Shown: piece by piece, positions 42,749 to 51,587 of the stretch
Numbering within the stretch: the first letter of the stretch is position 1
Layout of the letters: every line of letters begins with the position of its first letter
NCBI GenBank assembly: GCA_035543055.1
Contig: DATKKJ010000021.1
Span: 1-53,736, forward strand
Direction of reading: 5' to 3'
DNA: 53,736 nt
Source of the DNA: Terriglobales bacterium
Lineage (GTDB): Bacteria; Acidobacteriota; Terriglobia; Terriglobales; Acidobacteriaceae
Notes under the pieces: generated by a model
What the model was told of the DNA's origin: nothing
Databases searched by the model: none
What the model saw: the letters and a program-made list of their open reading frames with translations, nothing else
Translations under genes and position numbers: made by a program

Positions 42749-43792
42749 ATGAACGTCCATATCTCCTACAAGGCCGCAAGAGCTCCCGAGATCGAAAAGG
42801 AATTCCACCAACAGATCGAGAAGCTGGGCCGGAGGCTGGCGGTCTTCCGCCCCGACCTGGTGCACTTGAAGGCCATTGTCGAGGAGAATCACCCGCGGGA
42901 GGGAACAGCCGTCTCTCTGAACCTGCGCCTGCCCTCCGGGCAGATGGCGGCACAGAAAACCAACCACACCGCCGTCTCTGCGGTCAAAGCAGCCTTTGCT
43001 GACCTTGTTTCCCAGCTTACGAAACACAAAGAGCAGCTTCGCGGCCACAAACGGCCCCCGATGCGCCGGCGCACCCAGCGCGACGAATTGCGCAACGCCG
43101 TCCCCTTTGAGAGGACCTTCGCCGCCATTCATCCGCCGAAGGTCTCCGACACCGATATTTCCACCTGGATCAACGCCAACCTCGCCCGCCTGAACGCCTT
43201 TGTGGAGCGTGAAATTGCCTACCGCGAAGCCAACGGCATGCTGGAAGAAGGCGCCGTGACCCGGGAAGAGGTCGTCAACGAAGCCATCGCTACGGCTTTA
43301 GGCGACGAAGAGAAGCCGGAGCTGCTGACCCTGGAGCGCTGGCTCTATCGCCTGGCGCTTCGCTCCATCCACCACATCGTCGCCAACGACACCGAGGCCG
43401 TCACCGCCGTCCCCCTGGAGGATTCCGCCCGCAAGCAGAACGTCCGCGGCAGCGACGAGCCCGAACTGCAGTTCCATCAGCCCGACGAGATGCTGCACCG
43501 CTCCGACGTCATCCCCGATCGGCGGACCTCGGACCCCGAGCAAGCCGCCTCCTCGGTCGAGATGGTGAACCTGGTGGAGAGCTCGCTGCGCGGCGCCGCC
43601 CGCGAAGACCGTGAAGCTTTCATTCTCTTCGCGATCGAGGGCTTCACGCTGGACGAGATTGCGGCCACCACCGACCGCAAGCTCGATCAGGTCCACGCCT
43701 CCATCGCCACTGCCCGCGAGCTCGTCCGGCAGAAGATGCCGCCCTCCAGCTTGTGGCGCGAAAAGCTTTTGCGACACACCAAGATCGCCTGA
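42749..43792 (+). CDS. HPF/RaiA ribosome-hibernation domain fused to an ECF-type sigma factor
   Basis: 347-aa two-domain protein. Residues 1-105 are an HPF/RaiA domain (beta-alpha-beta-beta-beta-alpha), with LRLPSGQMAAQKTNHTAVSAVKAA and the diagnostic LTKHKEQLRGHKRP end. Residues about 135-215 look like sigma region 2 (VTREEVVNEAIATALG, then LERWLYRLALRS). Residues 276-330 look like region 4 (LRGAAREDREAFILFAIEGFTLDEIAATTDRKLDQVHASIATARELVR, the HTH). HPF domains silence ribosomes; ECF factors recruit RNA polymerase. The aRF1-like gene follows after 22 nt. The start is the ATG at 42749; the longer reading adds ten residues with no support. The fusion is the most unusual gene in the window. 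Confidence 0.87.
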   Translation: MNVHISYKAARAPEIEKEFHQQIEKLGRRLAVFRPDLVHLKAIVEENHPREGTAVSLNLRLPSGQMAAQKTNHTAVSAVKAAFADLVSQLTKHKEQLRGHKRPPMRRRTQRDELRNAVPFERTFAAIHPPKVSDTDISTWINANLARLNAFVEREIAYREANGMLEEGAVTREEVVNEAIATALGDEEKPELLTLERWLYRLALRSIHHIVANDTEAVTAVPLEDSARKQNVRGSDEPELQFHQPDEMLHRSDVIPDRRTSDPEQAASSVEMVNLVESSLRGAAREDREAFILFAIEGFTLDEIAATTDRKLDQVHASIATARELVRQKMPPSSLWREKLLRHTKIA

Positions 43793-43814
43793 ACCCGTTT
43801 TTCAGGAGAACGCG

Positions 43815-44978
43815 ATGATCACGCGTGAGGAACTCCGTTATCTGGCAGAGATCGACAACACCGGTGATTCCGCTATCAGCTTCTATTTCCAACCCGAGAC
43901 TCCGAAGGACCGTTCGCACCGCGAGGAGACCATCCTGCTCAAGGACATGGTCCGCGACGCGCTCCGCCATGCCGGGCGCAGCCCCGGGCACGGCGACAGG
44001 AAGAAGGATCTGCACCGCATCCTGGAGAAGGCGGAGCAGTGGAAGGGCGGCTCCAAGGCCAAGGTGATCTTCGCCTGCGGCGCCCGCGGCATCTGGCGGG
44101 AATACGAAGTCCCACCCCGCCTCCAGAAGTCACAACTCGTCGTCAATGATCGCTTCCATCTCAAGCCGCTGGCGCGGCTGGTCGAGGCGTTTCCCCGTGC
44201 CTGCGTCCTGCTGACCGACCGGGAGCACGCCCGCTTCTTCACCATCCGCGCCGGCGAGATCCAGGAGGCGGGCGAGATCCGGACCCAGACGCCGCGCAAG
44301 GCGCGCAGCGACGGCTTCGCCGGCTACGACGCCGGCCACGCCGAGCGCCACGTCGAGAACGAGGCGATGAAGCACTTCAAAGCCGTATCGGACCGCCTGC
44401 AGGGCCTGCATCAGTCCGCCGGCTGCGGTTCCTTCCTGGTCGGGTGTCGCGAGGACACCTGGCCTGACATCGAACCGCATTTGCATCCCTATGTGCGCCA
44501 GTGCCTCATCGGGCACTTCAATGTTGACCCGGGACTTGCCACCAAGGAGCAGGTGCTGGAGCACGCCAGCCGGCGCCTCCGGGAGCATGAGCAGTCACAG
44601 CGCCAGGGGATGGTGCGCGAGGTGCTCGGCGAAGCTCATCGCAACGGGCGCGGCGCAGTCGGCCTGCGCCACGTCCTGATGTCCCTGGAGAAAGGCGAAG
44701 TGCAGAGCCTCTTGCTGAGCGACCGCTTCTCCGCCGCCGCCAGCCGCTGCCAGCATTGCGGGCATATGGATATCCGCATGGTCCGCCACTGCGCCGTCTG
44801 CGGCCAGAAGACCCGGGAGATCGACGATGTCGCCGATGCCCTCATCGGCATCGCCATTCGCAAGGGCATCTCCGTGGTGTACGTGCGCGACGAGCCGGAG
44901 TTCGAGAAGGCCGGCAACATCGGCGCGCTACTTCGCTTCCGTGCCGACCAGAGCACACCCAAGAAACTCGCCGTCTGA
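43815..44978 (+). CDS. Bacterial aeRF1-like (baeRF) protein with zinc ribbon
   Basis: 387-aa homologue of archaeal/eukaryotic release factor 1. Residues about 105-200 match the domain-2 fold (CVLLTDREHARFFTIRAGEIQ). From about 280 the domain-3 pattern follows: ALGLRHVLMSLEKGEVQSLLLSDRF in style, a zinc ribbon CQHC-x10-CAVC (C312/C315/C326/C329) and VVYV...GNIGALLRFR. Where eRF1 has GGQ, this protein has GFAGYDAGH (168-176), so peptidyl-tRNA hydrolysis by the usual mechanism is doubtful. A strong Shine-Dalgarno (AGGAG) precedes the ATG at 43815. It follows the HPF-sigma gene by 22 nt, so the pair is an operon. Likely role: ribosome binding, rescue or hibernation, by inference. Confidence 0.78.
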   Translation: MITREELRYLAEIDNTGDSAISFYFQPETPKDRSHREETILLKDMVRDALRHAGRSPGHGDRKKDLHRILEKAEQWKGGSKAKVIFACGARGIWREYEVPPRLQKSQLVVNDRFHLKPLARLVEAFPRACVLLTDREHARFFTIRAGEIQEAGEIRTQTPRKARSDGFAGYDAGHAERHVENEAMKHFKAVSDRLQGLHQSAGCGSFLVGCREDTWPDIEPHLHPYVRQCLIGHFNVDPGLATKEQVLEHASRRLREHEQSQRQGMVREVLGEAHRNGRGAVGLRHVLMSLEKGEVQSLLLSDRFSAAASRCQHCGHMDIRMVRHCAVCGQKTREIDDVADALIGIAIRKGISVVYVRDEPEFEKAGNIGALLRFRADQSTPKKLAV

Positions 44979-44989
44979 CCGCGGTCGTC

Positions 44990-45010
44990 CTTGGCTCTTA
45001 GCTCTTGGCT
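44990..45010. repeat. Heptanucleotide array (CTTGGCT)
   Basis: CTTGGCT, CTTAGCT and CTTGGCT follow the baeRF stop. Confidence 0.7.
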
Positions 45011-45039
45011 GCCAGACCCTCGGCAGCCTTTGTTTTGCC

Positions 45040-45067
45040 GACGACCCACGACCGACGACCCACGACC
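45040..45067. repeat. Heptanucleotide array (GACGACC/CACGACC)
   Basis: GACGACC, CACGACC, GACGACC and CACGACC alternate over four units, 33 bp before the glycosylasparaginase start. Confidence 0.85.
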
Positions 45068-45100
45068 CGCGTGTTATCCTGCTCCGTTTTCGGAGGCCTC

Positions 45101-46327
45101 ATGTCCACTCGTCGTGATTTCATCGCCGGCGCCGCTTTGGGCGCCGCTTCGCTCGCACTCCAGGCTCAGGAAACCAAGCCCGCCGGCCAGGGGCAGGACA
45201 TCAGCAAGCTCGCTCCCCCCAAGAAGCCGGTCATCGTCTGCAAGAATACCGGCATGGCGCAGCTCGATGGCGCCTATGAGCTGCTCTTGCGCGGCCACGA
45301 TACGCTCGATGCCTGCCTGTTCATCACCAGGGGCAGGGAGGACGATCCCAACGACACCTCGGTTGGTCTTGGTGGGCTGCCGAACGAAGAAGGGGTCGTC
45401 GAGCTGGACGCTTGCGTGATGCATGGCCCCACTCGCCGCGCCGGCGCCGTCGGCGGTGTCCGTAACATCAAGAACGTCTCCGCACTGGCCCGCGTCGTGA
45501 TGGAGCGCACCGACCATATCTTCCTCGTCGGCGAAGGCGCCGAACGCTTCGCGGTCGCCCAAGGTTTTCAGCGCGAGAACCTGCTCACCGAGCGCGCCCG
45601 CAAGACCTGGCTCCTCTGGAAGGAGAGCATGTCCAACCAGGACGACTGGGGGCCCGGACTTTCGTCTCCGGAATGGAAGCCGCCGGCGCCGGTCCCAGCT
45701 CCGCCGCAGGGCACGCCCCAGTCGCTGGAGCTGAAGGTCAAGCGCATGGAGCAGGTCGCGTCCGACCTGGGCATCGAGCCCAAATACCGCATGAAGGCGA
45801 TCCACGACTGCCTTTATCCGCCCAAGGGGACGGTCCACGTCTCCGTAGTCAACGAAAAGGGGGAGATGTCGGGTTCCACCAGCACCAGCGGTCTGGCCTG
45901 GAAGCTCCCGGGCCGCGTCGGCGATTCCCCTATCATCGGCGCCGGCTGCTACACCGATCAGGATATCGGTTCAGCGGGCGCGGTGGGCCGCGGGGAAGAG
46001 AACATCCGCATCGCCGGCGCCCATGCCATCGTCGAGAACATGCGCCACGGGATGTCGCCGCAGGAGGCGGGCATGGACGCGCTCAAGCGCATCGCACGCA
46101 ATTTCAACAACGACATGACCCGCCTGCGCTTCGTGGACATGTTCTTTTTCGTCCTGCGCAAGGACGGCGCCTATGCCGGTGTCGGTCTATGGAGCCAGGT
46201 CCGTGGCAAGCCCTACAACTTTGCCGTCCACGACGGTGCCGGCAGCCGCATGGAACCCTGCGTCGGCCTCTTCCAGGGCGAAGCCATCTCCTGGCCGCCG
46301 GCGCACGCGCCTGCAGCGGGGAAGTAG
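45101..46327 (+). CDS. Tat-exported N4-(beta-N-acetylglucosaminyl)-L-asparaginase (glycosylasparaginase)
   Basis: 408-aa Ntn-hydrolase precursor. The N-terminus is a Tat signal, STRRDFIAGAALGAASLALQAQ. The autoprocessing Thr is T244 (KGTVHVSVV), the new N-terminus of the beta chain after self-cleavage. It is followed by GSTSTSGLAWKLPGRVGDSPIIGAG, the substrate-binding signature. It cleaves the GlcNAc-Asn bond of N-glycopeptides outside the cytoplasm. The Shine-Dalgarno CGGAGG precedes the ATG at 45101. Export suggests degradation of glycoprotein debris. Confidence 0.93.
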   Translation: MSTRRDFIAGAALGAASLALQAQETKPAGQGQDISKLAPPKKPVIVCKNTGMAQLDGAYELLLRGHDTLDACLFITRGREDDPNDTSVGLGGLPNEEGVVELDACVMHGPTRRAGAVGGVRNIKNVSALARVVMERTDHIFLVGEGAERFAVAQGFQRENLLTERARKTWLLWKESMSNQDDWGPGLSSPEWKPPAPVPAPPQGTPQSLELKVKRMEQVASDLGIEPKYRMKAIHDCLYPPKGTVHVSVVNEKGEMSGSTSTSGLAWKLPGRVGDSPIIGAGCYTDQDIGSAGAVGRGEENIRIAGAHAIVENMRHGMSPQEAGMDALKRIARNFNNDMTRLRFVDMFFFVLRKDGAYAGVGLWSQVRGKPYNFAVHDGAGSRMEPCVGLFQGEAISWPPAHAPAAGK

Positions 46328-46423
46328 TACCAAGTACCAGGAGTACCAAGTAAAAGGCCTCCAGCAACAGGAGGCCTCTGTCGCTTCTCGCTTGATACTT
46401 GGTACTGGGTACTTGGTACTGCT
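46327..46423. repeat. Composite palindrome with heptanucleotide arms between convergent genes
   Basis: Left arm: GTACCAA, GTACCAG, (GA) and GTACCAA (46327-46350). Centre: hairpin AGGCCTCC-agcaaca-GGAGGCCT (46355-46377). Right arm: TACTTGG, TACTGGG, TACTTGG and TACTGCT (46396-46423). The right arm is the reverse complement type of the left, so the whole 97 bp can fold. It overlaps the glpX terminus (stop at 46423) and may terminate both genes. Confidence 0.75.
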
Positions 46424-47457
46424 TACGCGAACCTCACCTTCACATCGTCCCTCTTCTCCAGGTGGATGCTGTCGATGAACCGCACCTTGCCGGTCTGCAG
46501 CGTCAGGATGATGGACGACGTTCGTATGCCTTCGCCGAAGAAGCGCACCGGCTTGAGCAACGCTCCCTCGGTCACGCCGGTGGCGGCGAAAATGATCTGC
46601 TTGCCCGGCGCCAAGTCGTCCGCAGTGTAGATGTGCTTGACGTCCTTGATGCCCATGGCCGCCATGCGCTCTTCTTGGCCCGGCTTGGTCATCACCAATC
46701 GGCCGACCATGTATCCGTTGAGGCAGCGGATCGCGGCCGCGGTCAGCACGCCCTCCGGCGCCCCGCCCGTGCCCATGACCGCGTGCACGCCGGTGCCGAT
46801 GACGGCCGCGGCGATGCCCGGTGACAGGTCGCCGTCGGTGATCAGCTTGATGCGCGCGCCCGCGGCGCGAATGTCGTTGATCAATTTCTCATGGCGCGGC
46901 CGGTCGAGGATCACCACCACCAGGTCTTCCACGTCGCGCGAGAGCGCCTTGGCGATCTGGCGCAGGTTGTGGGCCACGGGTGCATCCAGGTCCACGGCCC
47001 CTTTGCACGACGGCCCGACCACGATCTTCTCCATGTAGCAGTCCGGCGCGTGCAGCAGGCCGCCGCTCTCCGACGCCGCCAGCACCGTAATTGAGCCCGG
47101 CGACCCAGTCGCGCACAGGTTGGTGCCCTCCAGCGGATCGACCGCGATGTCGATCTCCGGCACCTGGGTGCCGTCGGGGAACTCGGCGCCGACCCTCTCG
47201 CCGATATAGAGCATGGGCGCCTCGTCGCGCTCGCCCTCGCCGATCACGATGCGCCCGCGCATCGGCACCGTGTCCATGGTCTTGCGCATGGCCTCCACCG
47301 CCACGTGGTCGGCGAACTTGCGGTCGCCCTGGCCCATGGTCTTGGCCGCCGCGATAGCCGCGTTCTCCACCACCCGCAGGAATTCCAGCGCCAGGTCGCT
47401 CTCCATGTTCTTGCCGAAACTCTTGGCCAGCGCCTTCACTTCCGGACTAGTCGCCAT
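46423..47457 (-). CDS. glpX: Class II fructose-1,6-bisphosphatase
   Basis: 344-aa GlpX-type phosphatase of gluconeogenesis. The metal site is [19 protein letters not shown], and [28 protein letters not shown] is the catalytic DPLEGT segment. Further marks are [21 protein letters not shown] and [17 protein letters not shown]. The start is the ATG at 47457, behind a GGAGG; an ATG six codons upstream is possible but would place the GGAGG inside the gene. Confidence 0.95.
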   Translation of the reverse strand: MATSPEVKALAKSFGKNMESDLALEFLRVVENAAIAAAKTMGQGDRKFADHVAVEAMRKTMDTVPMRGRIVIGEGERDEAPMLYIGERVGAEFPDGTQVPEIDIAVDPLEGTNLCATGSPGSITVLAASESGGLLHAPDCYMEKIVVGPSCKGAVDLDAPVAHNLRQIAKALSRDVEDLVVVILDRPRHEKLINDIRAAGARIKLITDGDLSPGIAAAVIGTGVHAVMGTGGAPEGVLTAAAIRCLNGYMVGRLVMTKPGQEERMAAMGIKDVKHIYTADDLAPGKQIIFAATGVTEGALLKPVRFFGEGIRTSSIILTLQTGKVRFIDSIHLEKRDDVKVRFA

Positions 47458-47546
47458 AGATGAATTTGCCTCCATGCGCCGCGCCCACTCGGCGTTTCTT
47501 GGGGACGAGAATGATGCTCCCGCACAGCGCCATCGGTCAACAACGC

Positions 47547-47574
47547 GAAACGTGCAACGTGAAACGCGAAACGT
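47547..47574. repeat. Heptanucleotide array (GAAACGY)
   Basis: GAAACGT, GCAACGT, GAAACGC and GAAACGT, 28 bp, just before the acyl-CoA dehydrogenase end. The same unit type recurs inside guaA (50970-50996). Confidence 0.85.
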
Positions 47575-47577
47575 GCT

Positions 47578-48759
47578 TCAGATCGCGTCCACGCCCGTGA
47601 TCGCCTGCCCGATGATCAGGGTGTGGATGTCGTGCGTGCCCTCGTAGGTCTTTACCGATTCCAGGTTCATCATGTGGCGCATGATGGGGTAATCGTCGGT
47701 GATGCCGTTGGCGCCCAGCACGTCACGAGCCAGCCGCGCGCACTCCAGCGCCATCCACACGTTGTTCCGCTTGGCCATGGAGATGTGGTACGGCTTGGCT
47801 TTCTGCGCGTCCTTCAGCCGTCCGACCTGCAGCACCAGCAACTGCGCCTTGGTGATCTCGGAGATCATCCACACCAGCTTCTCCTGCACCAGCTGGTGCG
47901 AGGCTATGGGCTGGTCGCGCCACTGCTTGCGGATCTGCGAGTATTGCAGCGCGGTGTCGTAGCACGACATGGCCGCACCCACCGCGCCCCACGCGATCCC
48001 GTAGCGCGCCTGGTTCAAGCACATCAGCGGCGACTTCAGCCCGCCCGACTTCGGCAGCAGGCTCGAGGCCGGCACCCGCACGTCCTGCAGCGACAGCCCG
48101 CTGGTCACCGAGGCCCGCAACGACCACTTGCCGTGCACGTCGTCGGCCTTGAAGCCCTTGCGGTCGGTCTCCACGATGAACCCGCGGATCTTGTTGTCCT
48201 CGTCCTTCACCTTGGCCCAGATGATGGCGATATTGGCGATCGTCCCCGAGGTGATCCACATCTTCTCGCCGTTCAGGATGTAATCGCTGCCGTCCTTCAC
48301 CGCATGGGTGGTCATTCCGCCGGGATTGGAGCCGAAGCCCGGCTCGGTCAGCCCGAAGCAGCCGAGGATCTCGCCCTTCTGCATCCCCGGCAGCCACTTC
48401 TGCTTCTGCTCGTCGCTGCCGAACTCGTGGATGGGATACATGCAGAGGCCCGACTGCACGCTGACGAAGGAGCGCACGCCGCTGTCGCCGCGCTCCAGTT
48501 CCTGCGTCATCAGGCCGTATTCGACATTCGACATTCCCGCACAGCCATAGCCTTGCAGGCTGGCGCCGAAGAAGCCCAGCTCCGCCATCGGCTTCACCAG
48601 TTCCTTGGGAAAGCGGCCTTCGCGGTTACACGGCTCGATGATGGGGATGAGGTTCTCTTCGATGAACTTGCGCGTGTTGTCGCGCACCAGGCGCTCATCG
48701 TCCGAGAGCAGCGTGTCGAACTCGATGAAGTCCACTCCCTTGAACTTGATCGCGGGCAT
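47578..48759 (-). CDS. gcdH: Acyl-CoA dehydrogenase, glutaryl-CoA dehydrogenase type
   Basis: 393-aa FAD enzyme. [13 protein letters not shown] and [16 protein letters not shown] form the FAD/substrate site, and the catalytic base is E373 in [12 protein letters not shown]. The N-terminal opening [28 protein letters not shown] and the [35 protein letters not shown] block are typical of glutaryl-CoA dehydrogenase, which decarboxylates glutaryl-CoA to crotonyl-CoA. It stands alone here, so the exact substrate remains open. Confidence 0.88.
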   Translation of the reverse strand: MPAIKFKGVDFIEFDTLLSDDERLVRDNTRKFIEENLIPIIEPCNREGRFPKELVKPMAELGFFGASLQGYGCAGMSNVEYGLMTQELERGDSGVRSFVSVQSGLCMYPIHEFGSDEQKQKWLPGMQKGEILGCFGLTEPGFGSNPGGMTTHAVKDGSDYILNGEKMWITSGTIANIAIIWAKVKDEDNKIRGFIVETDRKGFKADDVHGKWSLRASVTSGLSLQDVRVPASSLLPKSGGLKSPLMCLNQARYGIAWGAVGAAMSCYDTALQYSQIRKQWRDQPIASHQLVQEKLVWMISEITKAQLLVLQVGRLKDAQKAKPYHISMAKRNNVWMALECARLARDVLGANGITDDYPIMRHMMNLESVKTYEGTHDIHTLIIGQAITGVDAI

Positions 48760-48893
48760 GGGGCTCCTTGCTTGTCTTCCTTATGATTGCGCAGCGCAGG
48801 AAGGAACCCACAAACCTACCAGACGCCAAATCCGAGGGTCAAACCGGATCTCTGCGTACTCCGCGGTCAAATCGCGTATGCTGGGCCCGTAAC

Positions 48894-49904
48894 GTGCCCC
48901 AATCCTCTCCCATCGCCGCCGGCTTCCGTACCGCTATCCGCCGGCCGGCGGTATTTTTCGGCGAGATCGCCTGGCGCTGGGCCTTCGGAGCTGCGGCCTG
49001 GGGCCTTCTGCTCCTCACCCTCTTTGCTTACCTCGAGAGCCTGACCATCACCGACGCCGACTGGCTCCTGCTGCGCACCAAGGCCCCGCCGCTGATGGCC
49101 GAAGCCGTGCGCCACATCCTTAGCGGCAGTGGGCCGCGCCTGTTGCGCGCTGCCGCCATCCTGCTGCCTGCCCTGGCAGCGATGTGGATCGTCGCCGCGT
49201 CGTTTGCCCGTTGGGCGAGCCTGCGCGCGCTGATCGAACAACCTCGCGGACGCTTCCGCACCGTGCTTGGGCTGCATTTTCTGCGCGCCGCCGGCGGGCT
49301 CGCCGCCTGGATCGGATATCTGGGCGCGCTGCTCATCGCCGGCTTTGCCGCCAGCCGCGACGCCGAAGACCATCCTGGTCTCTTTCTGCTCATTTTCTTT
49401 GTGCTCGCCGCGGTCGTCGGGTTCTTCCACGGATGGCTCCGCTGGTACCTGTTCCTGGCCAATATCCTGGCAGTGCGCGACGGCTCCGACGCCTTCTCCG
49501 CCATCGCCGCCGCCTTCGACACCTACCGCCGGCGCCGTGCGCGCTTCCTTGCCCTCGCCGCTGCCATGGGCGGCATTCGCCTTTTCCTGCTGATCGGCGT
49601 CACCATCGTCAGCCTGGTGCCGGTCTCAGTAGTCGGCTCGGCCTGGAAACTGCTGGCCATCTTGCTGGTCCTCATCACGCTGGCTTATTTCCTGATCGCA
49701 GACTTCCTGTTCGTCGCCCGCCTCGCCGCCTACATCGACATCCTGCGCGACGAGCCGGAACCCGAGCCGGCGAGCACAGTTCCGGCCCCTTCCCGGCCGT
49801 CGCCGGAATCTGTGTTGGCCTCGACCCACGATCCGCAGCCCATGGCCTCGGGACCGACGACCGACGACCGAGAGCCGACGACCGCGCTCGAGGCCAGTAG
49901 CTAG
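48894..49904 (+). CDS. Polytopic membrane protein, unknown function, repeat-derived C-terminus
   Basis: 336-aa protein with about five to six hydrophobic segments (AAWGLLLLTLFAYL, LLRAAAILLPALAAMWIVAA, AWIGYLGALLIAGFAA, LFLLIFFVLAAVVGFF, LFLLIGVTIVSLVPVSVV, LLAILLVLITLAYFLIADF). No recognised domain. The tail after about residue 285 (DEPEPEPAS...) is Pro/Glu-rich and its end is translated from a GACCGAC heptamer array (49852-49886, peptide GPTTDDREPTT). The start is the GTG at 48894. It precedes guaA by 48 nt on the same strand. Confidence 0.7.
   Translation: MPQSSPIAAGFRTAIRRPAVFFGEIAWRWAFGAAAWGLLLLTLFAYLESLTITDADWLLLRTKAPPLMAEAVRHILSGSGPRLLRAAAILLPALAAMWIVAASFARWASLRALIEQPRGRFRTVLGLHFLRAAGGLAAWIGYLGALLIAGFAASRDAEDHPGLFLLIFFVLAAVVGFFHGWLRWYLFLANILAVRDGSDAFSAIAAAFDTYRRRRARFLALAAAMGGIRLFLLIGVTIVSLVPVSVVGSAWKLLAILLVLITLAYFLIADFLFVARLAAYIDILRDEPEPEPASTVPAPSRPSPESVLASTHDPQPMASGPTTDDREPTTALEASS
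49852..49886. repeat. Heptanucleotide array inside the coding 3' end (GACCGAC)
   Basis: GACCGAC, GACCGAC, GACCGAG, AGCCGAC and GACCGCG, five units, read in frame as the C-terminus of the membrane protein at 48894-49904. Confidence 0.85.
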
Positions 49905-49952
49905 TTCTCGGTCACCCCTTTACACTTATTCTGACATCTGTCACACTCGACC

Positions 49953-51587
49953 GTGGAACACCGATCTATCGTCATCCTCGACTTCGGCGCGCAGTACAGC
50001 CAGCTCATCGCGCGCCGCATCCGCGAACAAAAGGTCTTCTCCGTCCTGGTCCCCTGCACCGCCTCGGTGGACGAGGTGCGTGCCTACAATCCCGCGGGCA
50101 TCATCTTCTCCGGCGGCCCGTCTTCGGTCTACGACAAGGACGCGCCCACCATGGACGACCGCGTCTTTTCCCTGGGCGTGCCCATCCTCGGCATCTGCTA
50201 CGGTCTCCAGGTGATGGCGCACAAGCTTGGCGGCCGGGTCAACGCCGGCAAGAAGCGCGAGTTCGGCCACGCCGACATCGCCATCACCGATAAGTCTCCC
50301 CTCTTCGATTCGCTACCCGAGCGTATCTCGGTCTGGATGTCGCACGGCGACGAAGCCACCCAGCTGCCCACCGGCTTCCACCTGGTGGCCAAGTCGGAGA
50401 ACGCGGTCGCCGCCATCGAGAATCCGCAGACCCGCATGTACGCCGTCCAGTTCCATCCTGAAGTTCGGCATACGCCGCTCGGCACCGAGATCCTGAAGAA
50501 CTTCGTCTTCAAGATCTGTGGCGCGCGCGGGGACTGGACCCCGCAGCGTTTTATCGACGACACCGTTGAGCAGATCAAGCGCCAGGTCGGCGACGGACAC
50601 GCCATCTGCGCTCTCTCCGGCGGGGTGGATTCCTCGGTGGCCGCCACGCTGGTGCACCGCGCCATCGGCGACCGCCTGACCTGCGTGTTCGTCAACAACG
50701 GCGTGCTGCGCCTCAACGAGTTCGAGAAGGTGCAGCAGAACCTGCGCCAGCGCCTGGGGCTCAACGTCGTCGCCGTGGACGCCGGCGAGCGCTTCCTCAA
50801 GAAGCTGAAGGGCGTCACCGAGCCGGAGAAGAAGCGCAAGATCATCGGCAACGAATTCATCGCCGTATTCGACGACGCGGTCAAACACCTGCTCAAGGGC
50901 GACATCGCGCATAACGCCACGGTTGACGCGAATTACGTAGCGACGGGCGTCCCCGCCCGTCGAAAGCGTGAAACGCGAAACGTGAAACGCGAAACCATCG
51001 ACTTCCTCGTCCAAGGCACTCTCTACCCCGACGTGATCGAATCCCGCTCCGTGCGCGGTCCCTCGCAGACCATCAAGACCCACCACAACGTCGGCGGCCT
51101 GCCCAAGAAGATGAAGCTCAAGCTCATCGAGCCGCTCAAGGACTTGTTCAAGGACGAAGTCCGCCGCATCGGCCGCGACCTGGGGGTGCCGGAAGAATTG
51201 CTCGCCCGCCAGCCATTCCCAGGGCCGGGGCTGGCGGTGCGCATCCTGGGCGAGGTCACGCCGGAGCGTATTGCGCTCTTGCAGCAGGCCGACGATATCG
51301 TGGTCAGCGAGATCAAGGGCGCGGGACTCTACACCAAGATCTGGCAGTCGTTCGCCGTGCTGCTGCCGGTGATGTCGGTGGGGGTGATGGGCGACGCCCG
51401 CACCTACGCTTACACCTGCGCCATCCGCGCCGTGCACTCCGAGGACGGCATGACCGCCGACGTGGTCGAGCTGCCCTGGGAGGTGCTGAAACGCATCTCC
51501 ACCCGCATCGTGAACGAGGTGAAGGGCATCAACCGCGTGGTGTACGACACGACCTCCAAGCCGCCGGGAACGATCGAGTGGGAGTAA
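49953..51587 (+). CDS. guaA: GMP synthase (glutamine-hydrolysing) with a 31-codon repeat insertion
   Basis: 544-aa GuaA that amidates XMP to GMP. The glutaminase triad is C82 (GICYG), H168 and E170 (FHPEV). The ATP-PPase P-loop is SGGVDSS (222-228), and the dimerisation domain ends [17 protein letters not shown]. Normal GuaA is about 510-525 aa. Residues 319-349 are an extra 31 residues encoded by a palindrome plus a GAAACGY array (about 50908-51000). Removing them restores [19 protein letters not shown], the expected join. The extra segment lies on the substrate-domain side and is basic ([16 protein letters not shown]), probably a surface loop. GTG start. Confidence 0.95.
   Translation: MEHRSIVILDFGAQYSQLIARRIREQKVFSVLVPCTASVDEVRAYNPAGIIFSGGPSSVYDKDAPTMDDRVFSLGVPILGICYGLQVMAHKLGGRVNAGKKREFGHADIAITDKSPLFDSLPERISVWMSHGDEATQLPTGFHLVAKSENAVAAIENPQTRMYAVQFHPEVRHTPLGTEILKNFVFKICGARGDWTPQRFIDDTVEQIKRQVGDGHAICALSGGVDSSVAATLVHRAIGDRLTCVFVNNGVLRLNEFEKVQQNLRQRLGLNVVAVDAGERFLKKLKGVTEPEKKRKIIGNEFIAVFDDAVKHLLKGDIAHNATVDANYVATGVPARRKRETRNVKRETIDFLVQGTLYPDVIESRSVRGPSQTIKTHHNVGGLPKKMKLKLIEPLKDLFKDEVRRIGRDLGVPEELLARQPFPGPGLAVRILGEVTPERIALLQQADDIVVSEIKGAGLYTKIWQSFAVLLPVMSVGVMGDARTYAYTCAIRAVHSEDGMTADVVELPWEVLKRISTRIVNEVKGINRVVYDTTSKPPGTIEWE
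50936..50962. repeat. Palindromic repeat inside guaA
   Basis: CGACGGGCG-tcc-CCGCCCGTCG within a longer CGTAG...CG. Related to the GACGGGCGTC palindromes elsewhere, in frame with guaA. Confidence 0.8.
50970..50996. repeat. Heptanucleotide array inside guaA (GAAACGY)
   Basis: GAAACGC, GAAACGT, GAAACGC, GAAACC(A), translated as [10 protein letters not shown]. Same unit type as 47547-47574. Confidence 0.85.
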
